DNA of 64,000 bases from Hordeum vulgare subsp. vulgare (Eukaryota; Streptophyta; Magnoliopsida; Poales; Poaceae), in contig NC_058523.1 of NCBI RefSeq assembly GCF_904849725.1, forward strand, positions 169,862,689-169,926,688. The letters run 5' to 3'. Each line of letters begins with the position of its first letter. Within the stretch, counting starts at the first letter, position 1. This document shows positions 21,001 through 31,824 of the stretch, piece by piece. Under the pieces are notes generated by a model. That model was not told where the DNA came from, ran no database searches, and saw nothing but the letters and a program-made list of their open reading frames with translations. The position numbers were made by a program, and so were the translations under genes.

Positions 21001-21144
21001 AGTACTCTTTATGAGATTTCGATTAATAAAGCTATGTGATTGAACTCTTGAATATATACATTATGTACTGTGTGTGTACCAACATGATCTTGGGATGGTA
21101 CAGAAACACCAGAGGCTTGACTCGTCTTGAGTCGGGTCGCTACA
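18059..21144 (+). repeat. 3' LTR of the chromovirus (3,086 bp)
   Basis: Preceded by a short purine tract (AAGGTGGGTAGG). It begins TGTAACATCCC at 18059 and ends CGCTACA at 21144. Base-by-base reading against the 5' LTR shows only scattered substitutions and small indels. TATAAATA is at 18805. Confidence 0.95.
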
Positions 21145-21149
21145 GAATA
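21145..21149. repeat. Target site duplication GAATA (right copy)
   Basis: Identical to 12006-12010; interrupted Athila sequence resumes here. Confidence 0.95.
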
Positions 21150-22401
21150 GAACAAAGGCATGAAAGATCATGTAATGATCTTATGAGAAGTGATGGCTTC
21201 ACATATAAAAAGGATGATGATTGAAATTTGTTGAGGGTAGGAAAACGTAGACCTTGGTCATTGTTGCAATTAATAGGAAGTGATAAAGGAGAGGTTCACA
21301 TACAAATATATCATTTCTGACACCACCTATGATTGTGAACACTTACTAAACTATTGCATGCCTAGAAGTAGATGTTGGACAAGGAAGACAACGTAATGGA
21401 TTGTGTTTTCTTGGCTCTGAACAATGTTATAGGATTAGAGATCCCTTAGCATGTGACGATTGCTTCCACCTCATATAGCCAAACCCCCCGCACTAAGTAG
21501 AGATACTACTTGTGCATCCATAAAACTCCAACCCAGTTTTTCCATATGAGTCCACCATACCTACCTATGGATTGAATAAGATCCCTCAAGTAAGTTGTCA
21601 TAGGTGCAAGCAATAAAAAATGCGCTCTAAAATGTATGATCTATTAGTGTGTGGAAAATAAGCTTTGTACAAAACTGTGATGAGGAAGACATAAAAGCGA
21701 CATACTGCATAATAAAGTTCTTTATCACAGGGGGCAATACAAAGTGACGTTCCTCCGCACTGAGAGGACAGACATCCAAACCTCAAAGGCACATGACAAC
21801 CTCTGCTTCCCTCTGCGAAGGGCCTATCTTGTACCTTTACTTTTTTCCCTTGAAAGAGTCATGGTGATCTTAACCAATTCCTTATTTTGCCTTTGTCTTG
21901 GCTACCGTCATATGCTTGGGAAAGATCTATATTCATATGTCAACTTGGAGGTAAGTACTCATGAATTATTATTGTTGACATTACCCTTGAGGTAAGCAGT
22001 TGGGAGGCAAAACTACAAGCCCCTATCTTTCTTTGTGTCCAGCTAAAACTTTGATCTCATGAGTACCACGTGAGTTGTAGCAATTGTAGAGAACGAAAGA
22101 ATGATTGAGTATGTGGATTTTCTTTACAAGCTCTTATTTGACTCTTTCTCATGTTGTGATAAATTGCAATTGCTTCCGTGACTAAAGGCTATTGGTTGTT
22201 ACTTCTCGGTAAGGTTCTTGATCCATGCTTTACTTTGTGAAGGAATTATCACTTTAGCATGATAGATTATATGTTGGTATTGCTGTTCTGATCTTGATCA
22301 TGATGCATGCATGTTCGTATCTTGTTTTGTTGACACCTCTCTCCCTAAACATGTGGTCATATTTATTGAGCTCGGCTTTCTCTTGAGGGCAAGCAAGGTC
22401 T
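21150..22401 (+). other. Athila 3' non-coding region, right part
   Basis: 1.25 kb between the chromovirus and the PPT. It contains only short frames without recognisable domains and is the untranslated 3' part of the Athila element. Confidence 0.6.
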
Positions 22402-22415
22402 AAGCTTGGGGGAGT
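22402..22415 (+). other. Polypurine tract of the Athila-lineage element
   Basis: AAGCTTGGGGGAGT directly precedes the 3' LTR start TGATACG. It is the plus-strand primer site of reverse transcription and is duplicated internally at 11777. Confidence 0.8.
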
Positions 22416-23059
22416 TGATACGTCCATTTTGCATCATGTTTTCACGTTGATATTTATCGCTTCTTTGACTATTATTTCACTTCACGGCACTATTATTATG
22501 CCTTTTCTCTCTTATTTTGCAAGGTTTACATGAAGAGGGAGAATACCGGCAACTGGAATTCTGGCCTGAAAGTGGAGCAAAGTTGAGATACCTATTCTGC
22601 GCAACTCCAAACGCCTTGAAAATCAACGGAGTTTCTTTTCCCAATTTATAAAAAATACTAGGCCGAAGAAGTGCCAGAGGGGTGCCAGGGGGTGGCCACA
22701 AGCCTGCACGGTGTGGGCACCCCCAGGCTGCGCCATGGGGGCTTGTGGGCACCCTGCTAGCCCACTTGCACCCCTCTTTTGCTATATGGAGGGTTTCGTC
22801 CAGGAAAAAAAATCGGGGAGGAGCTTTTTCGTGGTTTAGCCGCCGCCACGAGGCGGAACTTGAGCAAAACCAATCTAGAGCTCCGGCAGGACGATCCTAT
22901 TGGGGAAACTTCCCTCCCGGAGGTGGAAATCGTCTCCATCGTCATCACCAACACTCTTCTCATCGGAGGGGACTCATCTCCGTCAACATCTTCATCAACA
23001 CCATCTCATCTCCAAACCCTAGTTCATCCTTGTAACCAATCTCTATCTCACGACTCCGA
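22416..23059 (+). repeat. 3' LTR of the Athila-lineage element, truncated
   Basis: About 644 bp that track the 5' LTR from TGATACGTCC to CGACTCCGA, after which the sequences are unrelated. The missing part would be about 860 bp. The U3 hairpin (22697-22747) is kept, with a perfect outer stem CACAAGCC/GGCTTGTG but a degraded inner stem. Confidence 0.85.
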
Positions 23060-24589
23060 GGCCACTTGGACCGCTTTCCTACACATAACCATCATTTTCC
23101 AACTATCACATGTCGAAATATCACATTTCCACTTCAAATTTGCATATAACAGGAAGAAAAAATAAACTTGAAGAAAAATTCAAGCTTTCTAGTGGAGTAA
23201 GTAAGGATCAAGTTTCTCAAGAGATTAATGGTCAAAGATTTTTGGCGGAAGGTCGCTAAAATAGATCACAACGGAGACAATTCCAATGGCTAGAACACTG
23301 TATATTTGTGAACATGGGGAGTGGAGTCTGGGGCCTTCCATTCATAACAAAGTACAAAACCATTGCATATTTGTCAATGTAGGTAGAGCAGGGATCATGA
23401 TCTTCAGTCTGGCTAACTAACTCTTCCATGTAACCAACTATATGATTTTCCTGAAGTTCAAAACTACACACTGATAACCTCACATAAGAAAAATTGCCCT
23501 GTGAGAATTAGATAGCACATGCTGTTATTTAGCAAACTTATCCGAATTGACAACCACTACTTGTTTTTGTTTAACAATATAAGTTGCACAACAGAAAATG
23601 TGGACAGTATCAGAGGCTCCCCTACCCGCAAAATCAGTTCTTCTAATCTAATCTAATTGCTCTAGAGTTTCAGATCTTGTGTCACATTATCTTGGGAGCT
23701 TCGTGTCTGTGTTGGGCTGTCACTAGTCATCTTGCCTCGACACGATAATATTGGTCTGCATACACATGAATGAATGAATGCATACGTGCACTTCTAATAA
23801 TGTGGACTCCTAGTATTACTTTTTCTAGTGGTATGTTGTTACTAGTATATACTCCTACTAGTGTAGCATGTGAGAGATGGTTGTCCTAATTGGTTCTTGC
23901 ATAAAATTGTCTTGCATTCAACAAGGATCAACCAATGGTGGTCGGTGGCCGATATCACACACACAAATATAGGATGCAGTTCTTGCTGACATTAACTAAC
24001 CATTTAAATGTTGAGGCTTAATATTACAAGAGCTAGCTAGCTTAATTAACCCTTTAACACGGACCCTCCTCGAACCTGCAAGAGACTGGTACGACCTGCG
24101 GCCCTCCCTTCTCTAGGTTTGTGTGACAAACATATTTAGCCCCCCACCCTCCATCCACCCATTAGCTTAATTAATTAGTAATTTTCTCTACCTCCTCTCC
24201 CTCCTTGGGTCTCAATCATTTTCAAAACACACTAGGTTTTGGACTTACCCTAGTGATGACCTGACCTAGCACCTTCCATTTTTTTGATAAACAGTGATTT
24301 TATTATCTTAAAATGTAGCAGAGCATCACCAAAATTTCAGAGTTTCAAGAACGGTGATAAAATATTTACACGCCGTGATGATGAGGTTGTAGTCGGACTG
24401 GTAGTTCTCAATGATGGGCACCAGATAACTGGATGAAATCCCCCACTTGGAGACCTTCTTAAAGACTTGCGGTGATGAGTCAGCGGACATCAAACGGCCG
24501 GAAACGAACACGAGTGAGGAGTAGGGGGGGGGGCGCTATCAAGGCAGTGGTCGCCCTTACGTAGCCGATGGGCTTGAGTGGGGCGGCTG
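23060..24589. other. Unassigned 1.5 kb between the two nests
   Basis: Low-complexity to AT-rich sequence in which I recognise no transposon terminus, LTR or conserved gene. The most coding-like part is a minus-strand frame at 24326-24511 (61 residues, SSYLVPIIENYQSDYNLII...), followed on that strand by AATAAA near 24300. It may be a 3' gene or LINE fragment, but I cannot name it. A run of nine or more G residues lies near 24524. Confidence 0.4.
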
Positions 24590-24917
24590 TGAGATTGATA
24601 GAAAAGGTGTCTAGAGGGGAGGTGAATCGACTACTTAAAGAAATTAAAATCCTAGCCTTTCCCAATTTATTGGTTGGCAGATTTTAGGGATTCTAACAAT
24701 TCTAGTGCATCCTACACATGCTAGTAAAAAAATATGGCAGTGTAAAGTAAAGACTTTGCACATGTAGTAAGGAGTAGAGGTTAGGAAGATCAAATGCGAA
24801 GAAGTTGACACGGCGATTTTTGGCATGGTTCCGATAGGTGGCGCTATCGTACGTTCATGTTAGTGGAGACATCAACCCACGGAGGGTAATGGATGCGAGA
24901 CTCCATGGAGGGCTCCA
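24590..24917 (-). repeat. Sirevirus 3' LTR, first segment
   Basis: Aligns with 60697-61020 in the other LTR (shared phrases include AAATTAAAATCCTAGCC and CATGGTTCCGATAGGTGG). It is interrupted after CTCCA at 24917 by the BARE-type element and resumes at 53354. Confidence 0.85.
24913..24917. repeat. Target site duplication CTCCA (left copy)
   Basis: CTCCA directly before the BARE-type LTR; the identical copy at 53349-53353 follows its other end. Confidence 0.95.
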
Positions 24918-26704
24918 TGTTGGAAATATGCCCTAGAGGCAATGACAAAATAGTTAGTATTATATTCCCGTTTCAAGATAATCGTTTATTATCCATGCTA
25001 TAATTGTATTGAATGAAAACATAAATGCATGTGTAGATATATAGACAAAACTATGTCCCTAGTAAGCCTCTAGTTGACTAGCCAGTTGATCAAGGATGGT
25101 TAAGGTTTTCTGAGCATATACAAGTGTTGTCACTTGATGACTGGATCACATCATTGGGAGAATGATGTGATGGACAAGACCCAAACTATAAATGTAGCAT
25201 GTGATCATGTCATTCTGTTGGTATTGTTTTCTGCATGTCAAGTATTCATTCCTATGACCACAAGATCATGTAACTCACTGACACCGGAGGAATGACTTGT
25301 GTGTATCAAATGTCGCAACGTTACTGGGTGACTATAATGGTGCTCTACAGGTATTTCCGAAGGTGTCCGTTGAGTTAGCATGGATCAAGACTGGGATTTG
25401 TCACTCCGTGTGACGGAGAGGTATCTCGGGGCCCACTCGGTAATACAACATCACATATAAGCCTTGCAAGCTATGTGACTAAAGTGTTAGTCACGGGATC
25501 TTGTATTATGGAACAAGTAAAGAGACTTGCCGATAACGAGATTGAAATAGGTATAGGGATAACGATGATCAAATCTCGGGCAAGTAACATACCGAAGGAA
25601 AAAGGGAATGGTATACGAGATTATATGAATCCTTGGCACAGAGGTTCAACCGATAAGATCTTCATAGAATATGTAGAATCCAATATGGACATACAGGTCC
25701 CGCTATTGGATATTGAAAGAGGAGTGTCTCAGGTCATGTCTGCATAGTTCTCGAACCCGCAGGGTCTGCACACTTAAGGTTCGGTGACGTTTCAGTATAG
25801 TTGAGTTATAGGTGCTGGTGACCGAAGGTTTGTTCGGAGTCCCAGATGAGATCACGGACGTCACGAGGGTTTCCGGAATGGTCCAGAAACGAAGATTGAT
25901 ATATAGGATTGTTTCATTTGGCTTCCGGAAAGATTTCGGGCATTGCCGACAGTGTACCGGGCATGACAAATGGGTTCCGGGTTTTTACCGGGAGGGGCCA
26001 CCAAGGGAGGGAACCTAATAGTCCATGGGTGGCGCACCAGCCCTTGGTGGGCTGGTGAGGCCAGCTCAATAGGGCTATTTCGGCCAAGGGAAAAAATCAA
26101 AGGAGAAGGAATACAAAGAAGTGGGAAGGAAGGAAGGGACTCCACCTTCCAAACCGAGTTGGAATAGGAGTCCCTCCTACTCCCTTCGGCCGACGCCCTT
26201 GGGGCTCCCTTGAGCCTCAAGGCTAGCCCCTCCCCTCCTCCTATATATACTAGAGGTTTTAGGGTTTTTGAGACACAACTTTGCCACGTGCAACCCTAAA
26301 CCTCTACTTCGTAGTTCTTCCTCTAGATCGGTTTTCTGTGGAGCTCGGGCGGAGCCCTGTAGGAATAGATCATCACCATCACCGGCGCGTCATCATGTTG
26401 CCGGAGAACTCATCTACTTCCCCATCTCTCTTGCTGGATCAAGAAGGCGGAGATCATCATCGAGCTGTATGTGTGCTGAATGCGGAGTTGCCGTCCGTTC
26501 GGTGCTAGATCGGGACGGATCGTGGGACGATGGTGATTTGAATCACGAAGCTGTTCCACTACATCAACCGCATTTCTTAATGCTTCCCGCTTAGTGATCT
26601 ACAAGGGTATGTGGATCTGATCTCCCTCTTGTAGATGAACATCACCATGATAGGTCTTCGTGTGCGTAGGAAATTTTTTGTTTCCCATGCAACGTTCCCC
26701 AACA
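24918..26704 (+). repeat. 5' LTR of the BARE-type element (1,787 bp)
   Basis: TGTTGG...CCAACA, full length for the family. The promoter TATA is at 26242, and the 3' part (26042-26704) aligns with the truncated 3' LTR at 52690-53348. Confidence 0.93.
26242..26249 (+). promoter_or_regulatory. TATA box of the BARE-type LTR
   Basis: CTATATATACTAGAGG; the same box recurs at 52886 in the 3' LTR. BARE LTRs are known to be transcribed from TATA boxes in this part of the LTR. The region after it corresponds to R/U5. Confidence 0.6.
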
Positions 26705-26705
26705 A

Positions 26706-26726
26706 TGGCATCATGAGCTAGGTTCA
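26706..26726 (+). other. Primer binding site, tRNA-Met type
   Basis: TGGCATCATGAGCTAGGTTC one base after the LTR end, against the usual TGGTATCAGAGC. Confidence 0.75.
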
Positions 26727-27960
26727 TGCGTAGATGTAATATCGAGTAGAACACAAAAGTTTTTGTGGGCGTTGATGTTCGATTTGCTGCCCTCCTTAGT
26801 CTTTTCTCAACTCAACGGTATTGTTGGATTGAAGCGGCCCGGACCAACCTTACTCGTACGCTTACGAGAGACCGGTTTCATCGACTAACATGCAACTTGT
26901 TGCATAAACATGACTGGCGGGTGTCTGTTTCTTCAACTTTGGTTGAATTGGATTTGACCGAGGCAGTCCTTGGAGAGAGGTTAAATAGCAATTTCAACAT
27001 CACCGTTGTGGTTTTGCGTAAGTAAGATGTGATCATACTAGATACCCATAGCAGCCACGTAAAACATGCAACAATAAATTAGAGGACGTCTAACTTGTTT
27101 TTGAAGGGTATGTATGTGATGTGATATGGCCAAAGACATGATGTGATATATTGGATGTATGAGATGATCATGTTGTAATAGTTAAATATCGACTTGCACG
27201 TCGATGCTACGGCAACCGACAGGAGCCATAGGGTTGTCTTTAAACTAACGTTTGTGTTCGCAGGTGCGTTTACTATATTTCTAGGTTGTAGCTTTAGTAG
27301 TAATAGCATAGATAGCACGACAACCTCGATGGCAGCATGATGATGGAGATCATGGTGTAGCGCCGGTGACGATGAAGATTATGTCGGTGCTTTGGTGATG
27401 GAGATCAAGAAACACAAGATCATGGCCATATCATGTCACTTATGAATTGCATGTGATGTTAATCCTTTTATTCACCTTATCTTGCTTAGAACGACGGTAG
27501 CATTATAAGGTGATCCCTCACTAAAATTTCAAGATAAAATTGTGTTCTGCCCGACTGTAAACCATTGTGACAGTTCGTCGTTTCAAGACACCATGTGATG
27601 ATCGGGTGTGATAGACTCAACGTTCACATACAACGGGTGCAAAATAGTTGCACAGGCGGAACACTCGGGTTGAACTTGACGAGCCTAGCATGTACATACA
27701 CGGCCTCGGAACACAAGAGACCTAAAGGTCGAGCATGAATCGTATGGTTGATATGATTAACATAGAGATGTTTACCACTAAAATTGCACTCAACTCACGT
27801 GATGATCGGACTTGAGTTAGTGAATTTGGATCATGCCACACTCAAATAACTAGAGGGATGTCTATTTGAGTGGGAGTTTATTTGTAATATGATTAGCTGA
27901 ACTCTAATTGTCTTGAACATAATCTAAGTAAACATTGCAATATTTTTATGTTGTAGATCA
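26727..27960 (+). other. Long untranslated leader of the BARE-type element
   Basis: 1.2 kb between primer site and gag start. Long leaders are usual in this family. No conserved ORF is visible. Confidence 0.6.
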
Positions 27961-28755
27961 ATGGCTCGCGTAGTAGCAACCCAGAATTTCAATACGTTCC
28001 TAGAGAAAGCTATGCTGAAAGACGATGGTAGAAACTTTGTAGACTGGGCTCGTAATCTGAGGCTTTTCCTACAAGCTGGGCAAAAGAATTATGTCGTTGA
28101 TGCAGTGCTAGGAGATGAACCACCCGCTATGGCTGATTAAGATGTTTTGAACGTTTGGGAAGCGCGTAAGGAGGACTACTCAGTAGTTGAATGTGCAGTC
28201 TTGTATGGCTTAGAACCGGGACTTCAATGATGCTTTGAACTTCATGGAGCATATGAGATGTTCCAGGAGTTGAAGTTTATCTTTGAGAAGAATGCCCGGA
28301 TCGAGAGGTATGAGACCTCCGATAAATACTATGCTTGCAAAATGGAGGAGAATTCGTCTGTCAGTGAACATGTGCTCAAAATGTGTGGGTACTCAAACTG
28401 TCTAGCTGAGTTGGGGATTGAACTCCCGCAAGAGGCCATCACTAACAAAACTCTTCAATCACTGCCACCTAGCTACAAGAGCTTTGTGTTGAACTATAAC
28501 ATGCAAGGGATGAATAAGTCACCCGGCGAGTTATTTGCGATGCTGAAAGTCGCGGAGTCAGAAATATGGAAAGAACATCAAGTGTTGATGGTCAATAAGA
28601 CCGCTGGTTTCAAGAAAAGCGGCAAAGTCAAGAAGGGTAACTCCAAGAAGAGCGGCAAAACTATTCCCCTCCGACGAAGAAACCCAAGGCTGGACCTAAG
28701 CCGGAAACTGAGTGCTATTATTGCAAGGGGATGGGTCACTGGAAGCGCAACTGCC
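27961..28755 (+). pseudogene. BARE-type gag
   Basis: The start is MARVVATQNFNTFLEKAML at 27961. In-frame stops occur at about 28138 (TAA) and 28228 (TGA). The capsid part continues in the same frame (MFQELKFIFEKNARIERYET, then NMQGMNKSPGELFAMLKVAE). Past 28640 the frame shifts; the zinc knuckle CYYCKGMGHWKRNCP is at 28713-28757 in a second frame, and the protease is in a third, so two frameshifts flank the knuckle. Gag would package the RNA; this copy is dead. Confidence 0.85.
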
Positions 28756-30175
28756 CAAGTATTTGGCTGATAAGAAGGCGGCCAACGCCAAACCAGGTAT
28801 ATGTGATATACATGTTATTTATGTGTACCTAACCAACACCGATAGTAGTGCGTGGGTATTTGATACCGGTTCTGTTGCTCACATTTGCAACTCGAAGCAG
28901 GAACTGCGGAATAAATGAAGGCTGGCGAAGGATGAAGTGACGATGCGCGTGGGAAATGGTTCCAAGGTTGATGCATTCACCGTCGGCACGGTCTCACTCC
29001 AGTTACCATCGGGATTAGTTATGAACTTAAATAATTGTTATTTAGTGCCTGTGTTAAGCAAGAACATTATATCTGGATCTTGTTTATTGCGAGACGGTTA
29101 CTCTGTTATGTCAGAGAATAATGGTTGTTCTATTTATATGAGTAATATCTTTTATGGTCATGCACCCAATGTGAGGGGTTTGTTCATATTGAATCTTGAT
29201 TGTGATGACTCACATATCCATAACATTGAGACCAAAAGATGTAGAGTTAACAATGATAGCGCCACCTTTTTGTGGCACTGCTCCTTAGGTCATATTGGTG
29301 TAAAGCGCATGAAAAAACTCCATACTGATGGGCTTTTGGAGCCACTTGATTTTGAATCACTTGACACGTGCGAACCATGCCTCATGGTCAAGATGACTAA
29401 GACTCAGTTCTCTGGAACAATGGAGCATGCAAGTGACTTGTTGGAAATCATACATACTGATGTGTGCAGACCAATGAGTGTGGAGGCCTGCGGCAGATAT
29501 CGTTATTTTCTCACCTTCACTGATGATTTGAGGAGGTATGGATATATCTACTTGATGAAGAACAAGTGTGGAACATTTGAAAATTTCAAACAATTTCAGA
29601 GTGAAGTTGAAAATCATCATAGCAAGAAGATCAAGTTCCTACGATCTGATCGAGGTGGCGAATATCTAAGTTTCGAGTTTGGTGCTCACTTAAGACAATG
29701 TGAAATCGTTTCACGGTTGACACCACCTGGAACACCACAGCGTAATGGTGTGTCCGAACGTCGTAATCGTACTTTGTTAGATATGTGCGACCTATGATGT
29801 CTCTTACCGATTTGCCATTATTTTTTTGGGGTTATGCATTAGAGACAACTTCATTCACTTTAAATAGGGCACCATCAAAATCCGTTGGGACGACACCATA
29901 TTAGCTATGGCATGACAAGAGGCCAAGGTTGTCGTTTCTTAAAGTTTGGGGATGCGATGCTTATGTCAAAAAGCTTTAGCCTGAAAAGCTGGAACCCAAA
30001 GAGGAAAAGTGCATCTTCATAGGTTACCCAAAAGAGACAGTTGGGTACACCTTCTATCTCAGATCCGAGGGCAAAGTGTTTGTTGCTAAGAACGGAGCTT
30101 TTCTTGAGAAAGAGTTTCTCTCGAAAGAATTGAGTGGGAGGAAGATAGAACTTGATGATGTTGTCGAACATGTGC
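28756..30175 (+). pseudogene. BARE-type pol: protease and integrase, interrupted
   Basis: Protease motif WVFDTGSVAHIC near 28855, with a TGA soon after (28915-28917). The next frame, 28937-29797, carries the integrase zinc-binding HCSLGHIGVKRM ... CEPCLMVK and the core (IHTDVCRPM, FLRSDRGGEYLS, PPGTPQRNGVSERRNRTL), with all three acidic positions present. Further stops and shifts follow at 29797 (TGA), 29902 and 29978. It is cut at 30175 by the Tat-lineage insertion, in the linker between integrase and RT. Confidence 0.85.
30171..30175. repeat. Target site duplication TGTGC (left copy)
   Basis: TGTGC before the Tat LTR; the right copy, TCTGC at 51775-51779, differs by one base. Confidence 0.75.
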
Positions 30176-30671
30176 TGTCATGGTTTATCACGACAGATGT
30201 CCTCATGAAAGGACTTAAAGATGGAGCCATCGCACCTTGGTGGCGGCTCGAAGGGGGTGAGCGAAAGCAGGACTCATATTTACCCAGGTTCGGCCCCTCG
30301 TGTGGAGGTAAAAGCCTACGTCCTGCTTTGTGTGGATTTATGATGGTTTCGATTACAAGGAGGGCGTAACTCGCCTGACCTAGCTCTCAATAATTTCTAT
30401 CTTGCCCTATCTTCCCCTGGGACTCGCCTTTATATATAGGTCGAGACCCTAGGGTTTACAAGAGTCCTGGCCATGCTACACATTGTAGCTTTACCTATCT
30501 TTAAGTCGCCGTGTCCTCCAAGATTGGGAACTCCCTTGGTAGTCTATCTTGTGCATACCTTCTGAAACGCCATCCGGCTTCTGGTCCTAGGGCCGCACTT
30601 CCAATGTTGAGTCGCCCTTTGATGACCCGGGCCACCAAGGGCGGGTTATACCGCAGGTAATATCCCCAACA
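30176..30671 (-). repeat. 3' LTR of the Tat-lineage element
   Basis: TGTCATGGTTTATCACG...TATCCCCAACA, 496 bp, near-identical to 51277-51774. A short TATATATA at 30430-30437 is symmetric and could be read on either strand. Confidence 0.9.
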
Positions 30672-31824
30672 TTAGGCCCCAGATTGTCTTGAATTCATTC
30701 ACGTCAATAAACCTTCACCCAGTTGGGGCGACTCATACCATACTTGGCTTTCGACGAATGATAAGCCGCCATTCGTTCTGAATTTGTTTGACCCGCCAGG
30801 TAATCTTTGATGACATCACCTTATCCCCTTAATTCTGGGTTTTTAATGCCATAACCACCCAACGGACCTTTTGCTCCATATTTACTTATCCCAAAAACCT
30901 AGGCGCCATCACTACAGATTCTCGACTTGTCGCCTCGATCTTCGCTCTGGCCGCCTCGATTCCCGCTCTGGCCGCCTCGATTCCTGTTCTGGCCCTTTCA
31001 ATAGCCGCAGGGGGAATGGGGGGGGATCGTCACCTACCCCCACCTCGGCTTCCTCTCGACCTTCGTCTTCCTCGCGCCAGCGCCTCGGCTTCCTCACCGC
31101 CCCCCGAAGCTTCATCGTCAACCGTGGGTTCCCGGGCGTCTTCAAGCCAACAAAAGGTACGAAATTCTCCGCATCCGTCTCCGACGCTGTCTCCTTCCTC
31201 AGGTAAACACATTTCCCCACTAGGGTTAGACCAAGAACGCCATTGCCATTGCCCCGAAGCTAGCTTTGAAACGCAACAAACGTCCCTTTCTGCTTCAGAT
31301 CTGCTTCATATTCTTACGGTAGATTTTTGCAGTAGCAAACCATGGTCGCCTTATTGCATCTCTCTGTTACCTTAAGTTCTTGTGCCGTAGATCCATACAA
31401 TAGTACTGTCGCTTCTTTACGTTCATAGCCTTCATCATTTTATCAAGTATTATTCTCTTAATTTGGTCTGCTCGTAGATCCGCAATTCACTCTTGTTTTT
31501 AAGAAACATGTTTGTCCGTCTTCCGGGAATATCCCTAAGAAAAAAGACCTTTGAGTGTCACCGCTCAGCTCCTTCCACTACAGCGACTTAGACTTATCAC
31601 CATAGCTACGCCCCCTTTTTTTAGTTGAAGGGCGAGTCATAATACTTTAAAGATGTTTCCATAAATTTCCCAACTAGCGAGTTAGAATGCCTTTACATCC
31701 ATATTTTGCCACCTACTGGCGAGTCACAAAATCCATCTCAAACACATCGTAGATCCGAACTGGCGAGTTACAACACATCATGGTCCTCACTGAACCGCCT
31801 TGTTTCCTCTTTTTCTTTGTAGTC
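30672..31824 (+). promoter_or_regulatory. Upstream region and possible first exon of the antisense gene
   Basis: Between the LTR and the first conserved exon. A GC-rich stretch (30900-31202) contains a 21-bp unit repeated three times (30932-30994, core GCCTCGATTCCCGCTCTGGCC) and ends at a good donor, CAG|GTAAAC at 31203. A T-rich acceptor TTTTCTTTGTAG ends at 31822. I infer a first, perhaps partly untranslated, exon here. No TATA box was placed with confidence. Confidence 0.4.

Larger units (their letters stand above)
12011..21144 (+). mobile_element. Chromovirus (Tekay-type) gypsy element, non-autonomous deletion derivative
   Basis: 9,134 bp with near-identical long LTRs (3,087 and 3,086 bp), a tRNA-Met primer site, a perfect GAATA duplication and only 2,961 bp between the LTRs. 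The interior holds an extra ORF, gag with a zinc knuckle, the start of protease, then directly the C-terminal integrase region and a chromodomain-like tail. RT, RNase H and the integrase core are absent. Very long LTRs, the tRNA-Met primer and the chromodomain point to the Tekay/Del branch. It is the youngest insertion in the left block. Confidence 0.9.
4635..23059 (+). mobile_element. Athila-lineage gypsy element, interrupted and 3'-truncated
   Basis: The 5' LTR starts TGATACGTCCATTTTG at 4635 and the same sequence recurs at 22416 after a PPT, defining the 3' LTR. The tRNA-Asp-type primer site, gag sequence and gag-PR-RT-RH-INT order match the Athila branch of Ty3/gypsy. The element is interrupted by a 9.1-kb chromovirus insertion (12011-21144). 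Its 3' LTR matches the 5' LTR only to about 23059, so the last roughly 860 bp and the 3' target duplication are gone. Confidence 0.85.

Noticed and set aside
23821..23863. CACTA-like ends on the minus strand (CACTAGTAGGAG from 23863, CACTAGAAAAAG near 23830)
   Set aside because: They could be the missing CACTA terminus, but they do not match the left TIR CACTACTAGG exactly, lack the GCAGTAG subterminal repeats, and the adjacent TAG does not match the left flank TTC.
24326..24511. 61-residue minus-strand frame as a host gene exon
   Set aside because: Too short, not recognised, and surrounded by repeats; kept only as a remark in the unassigned segment.
26765..27025. 86-codon frame in the BARE-type leader
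   Set aside because: Lies in the known long untranslated leader, with no recognisable domain.
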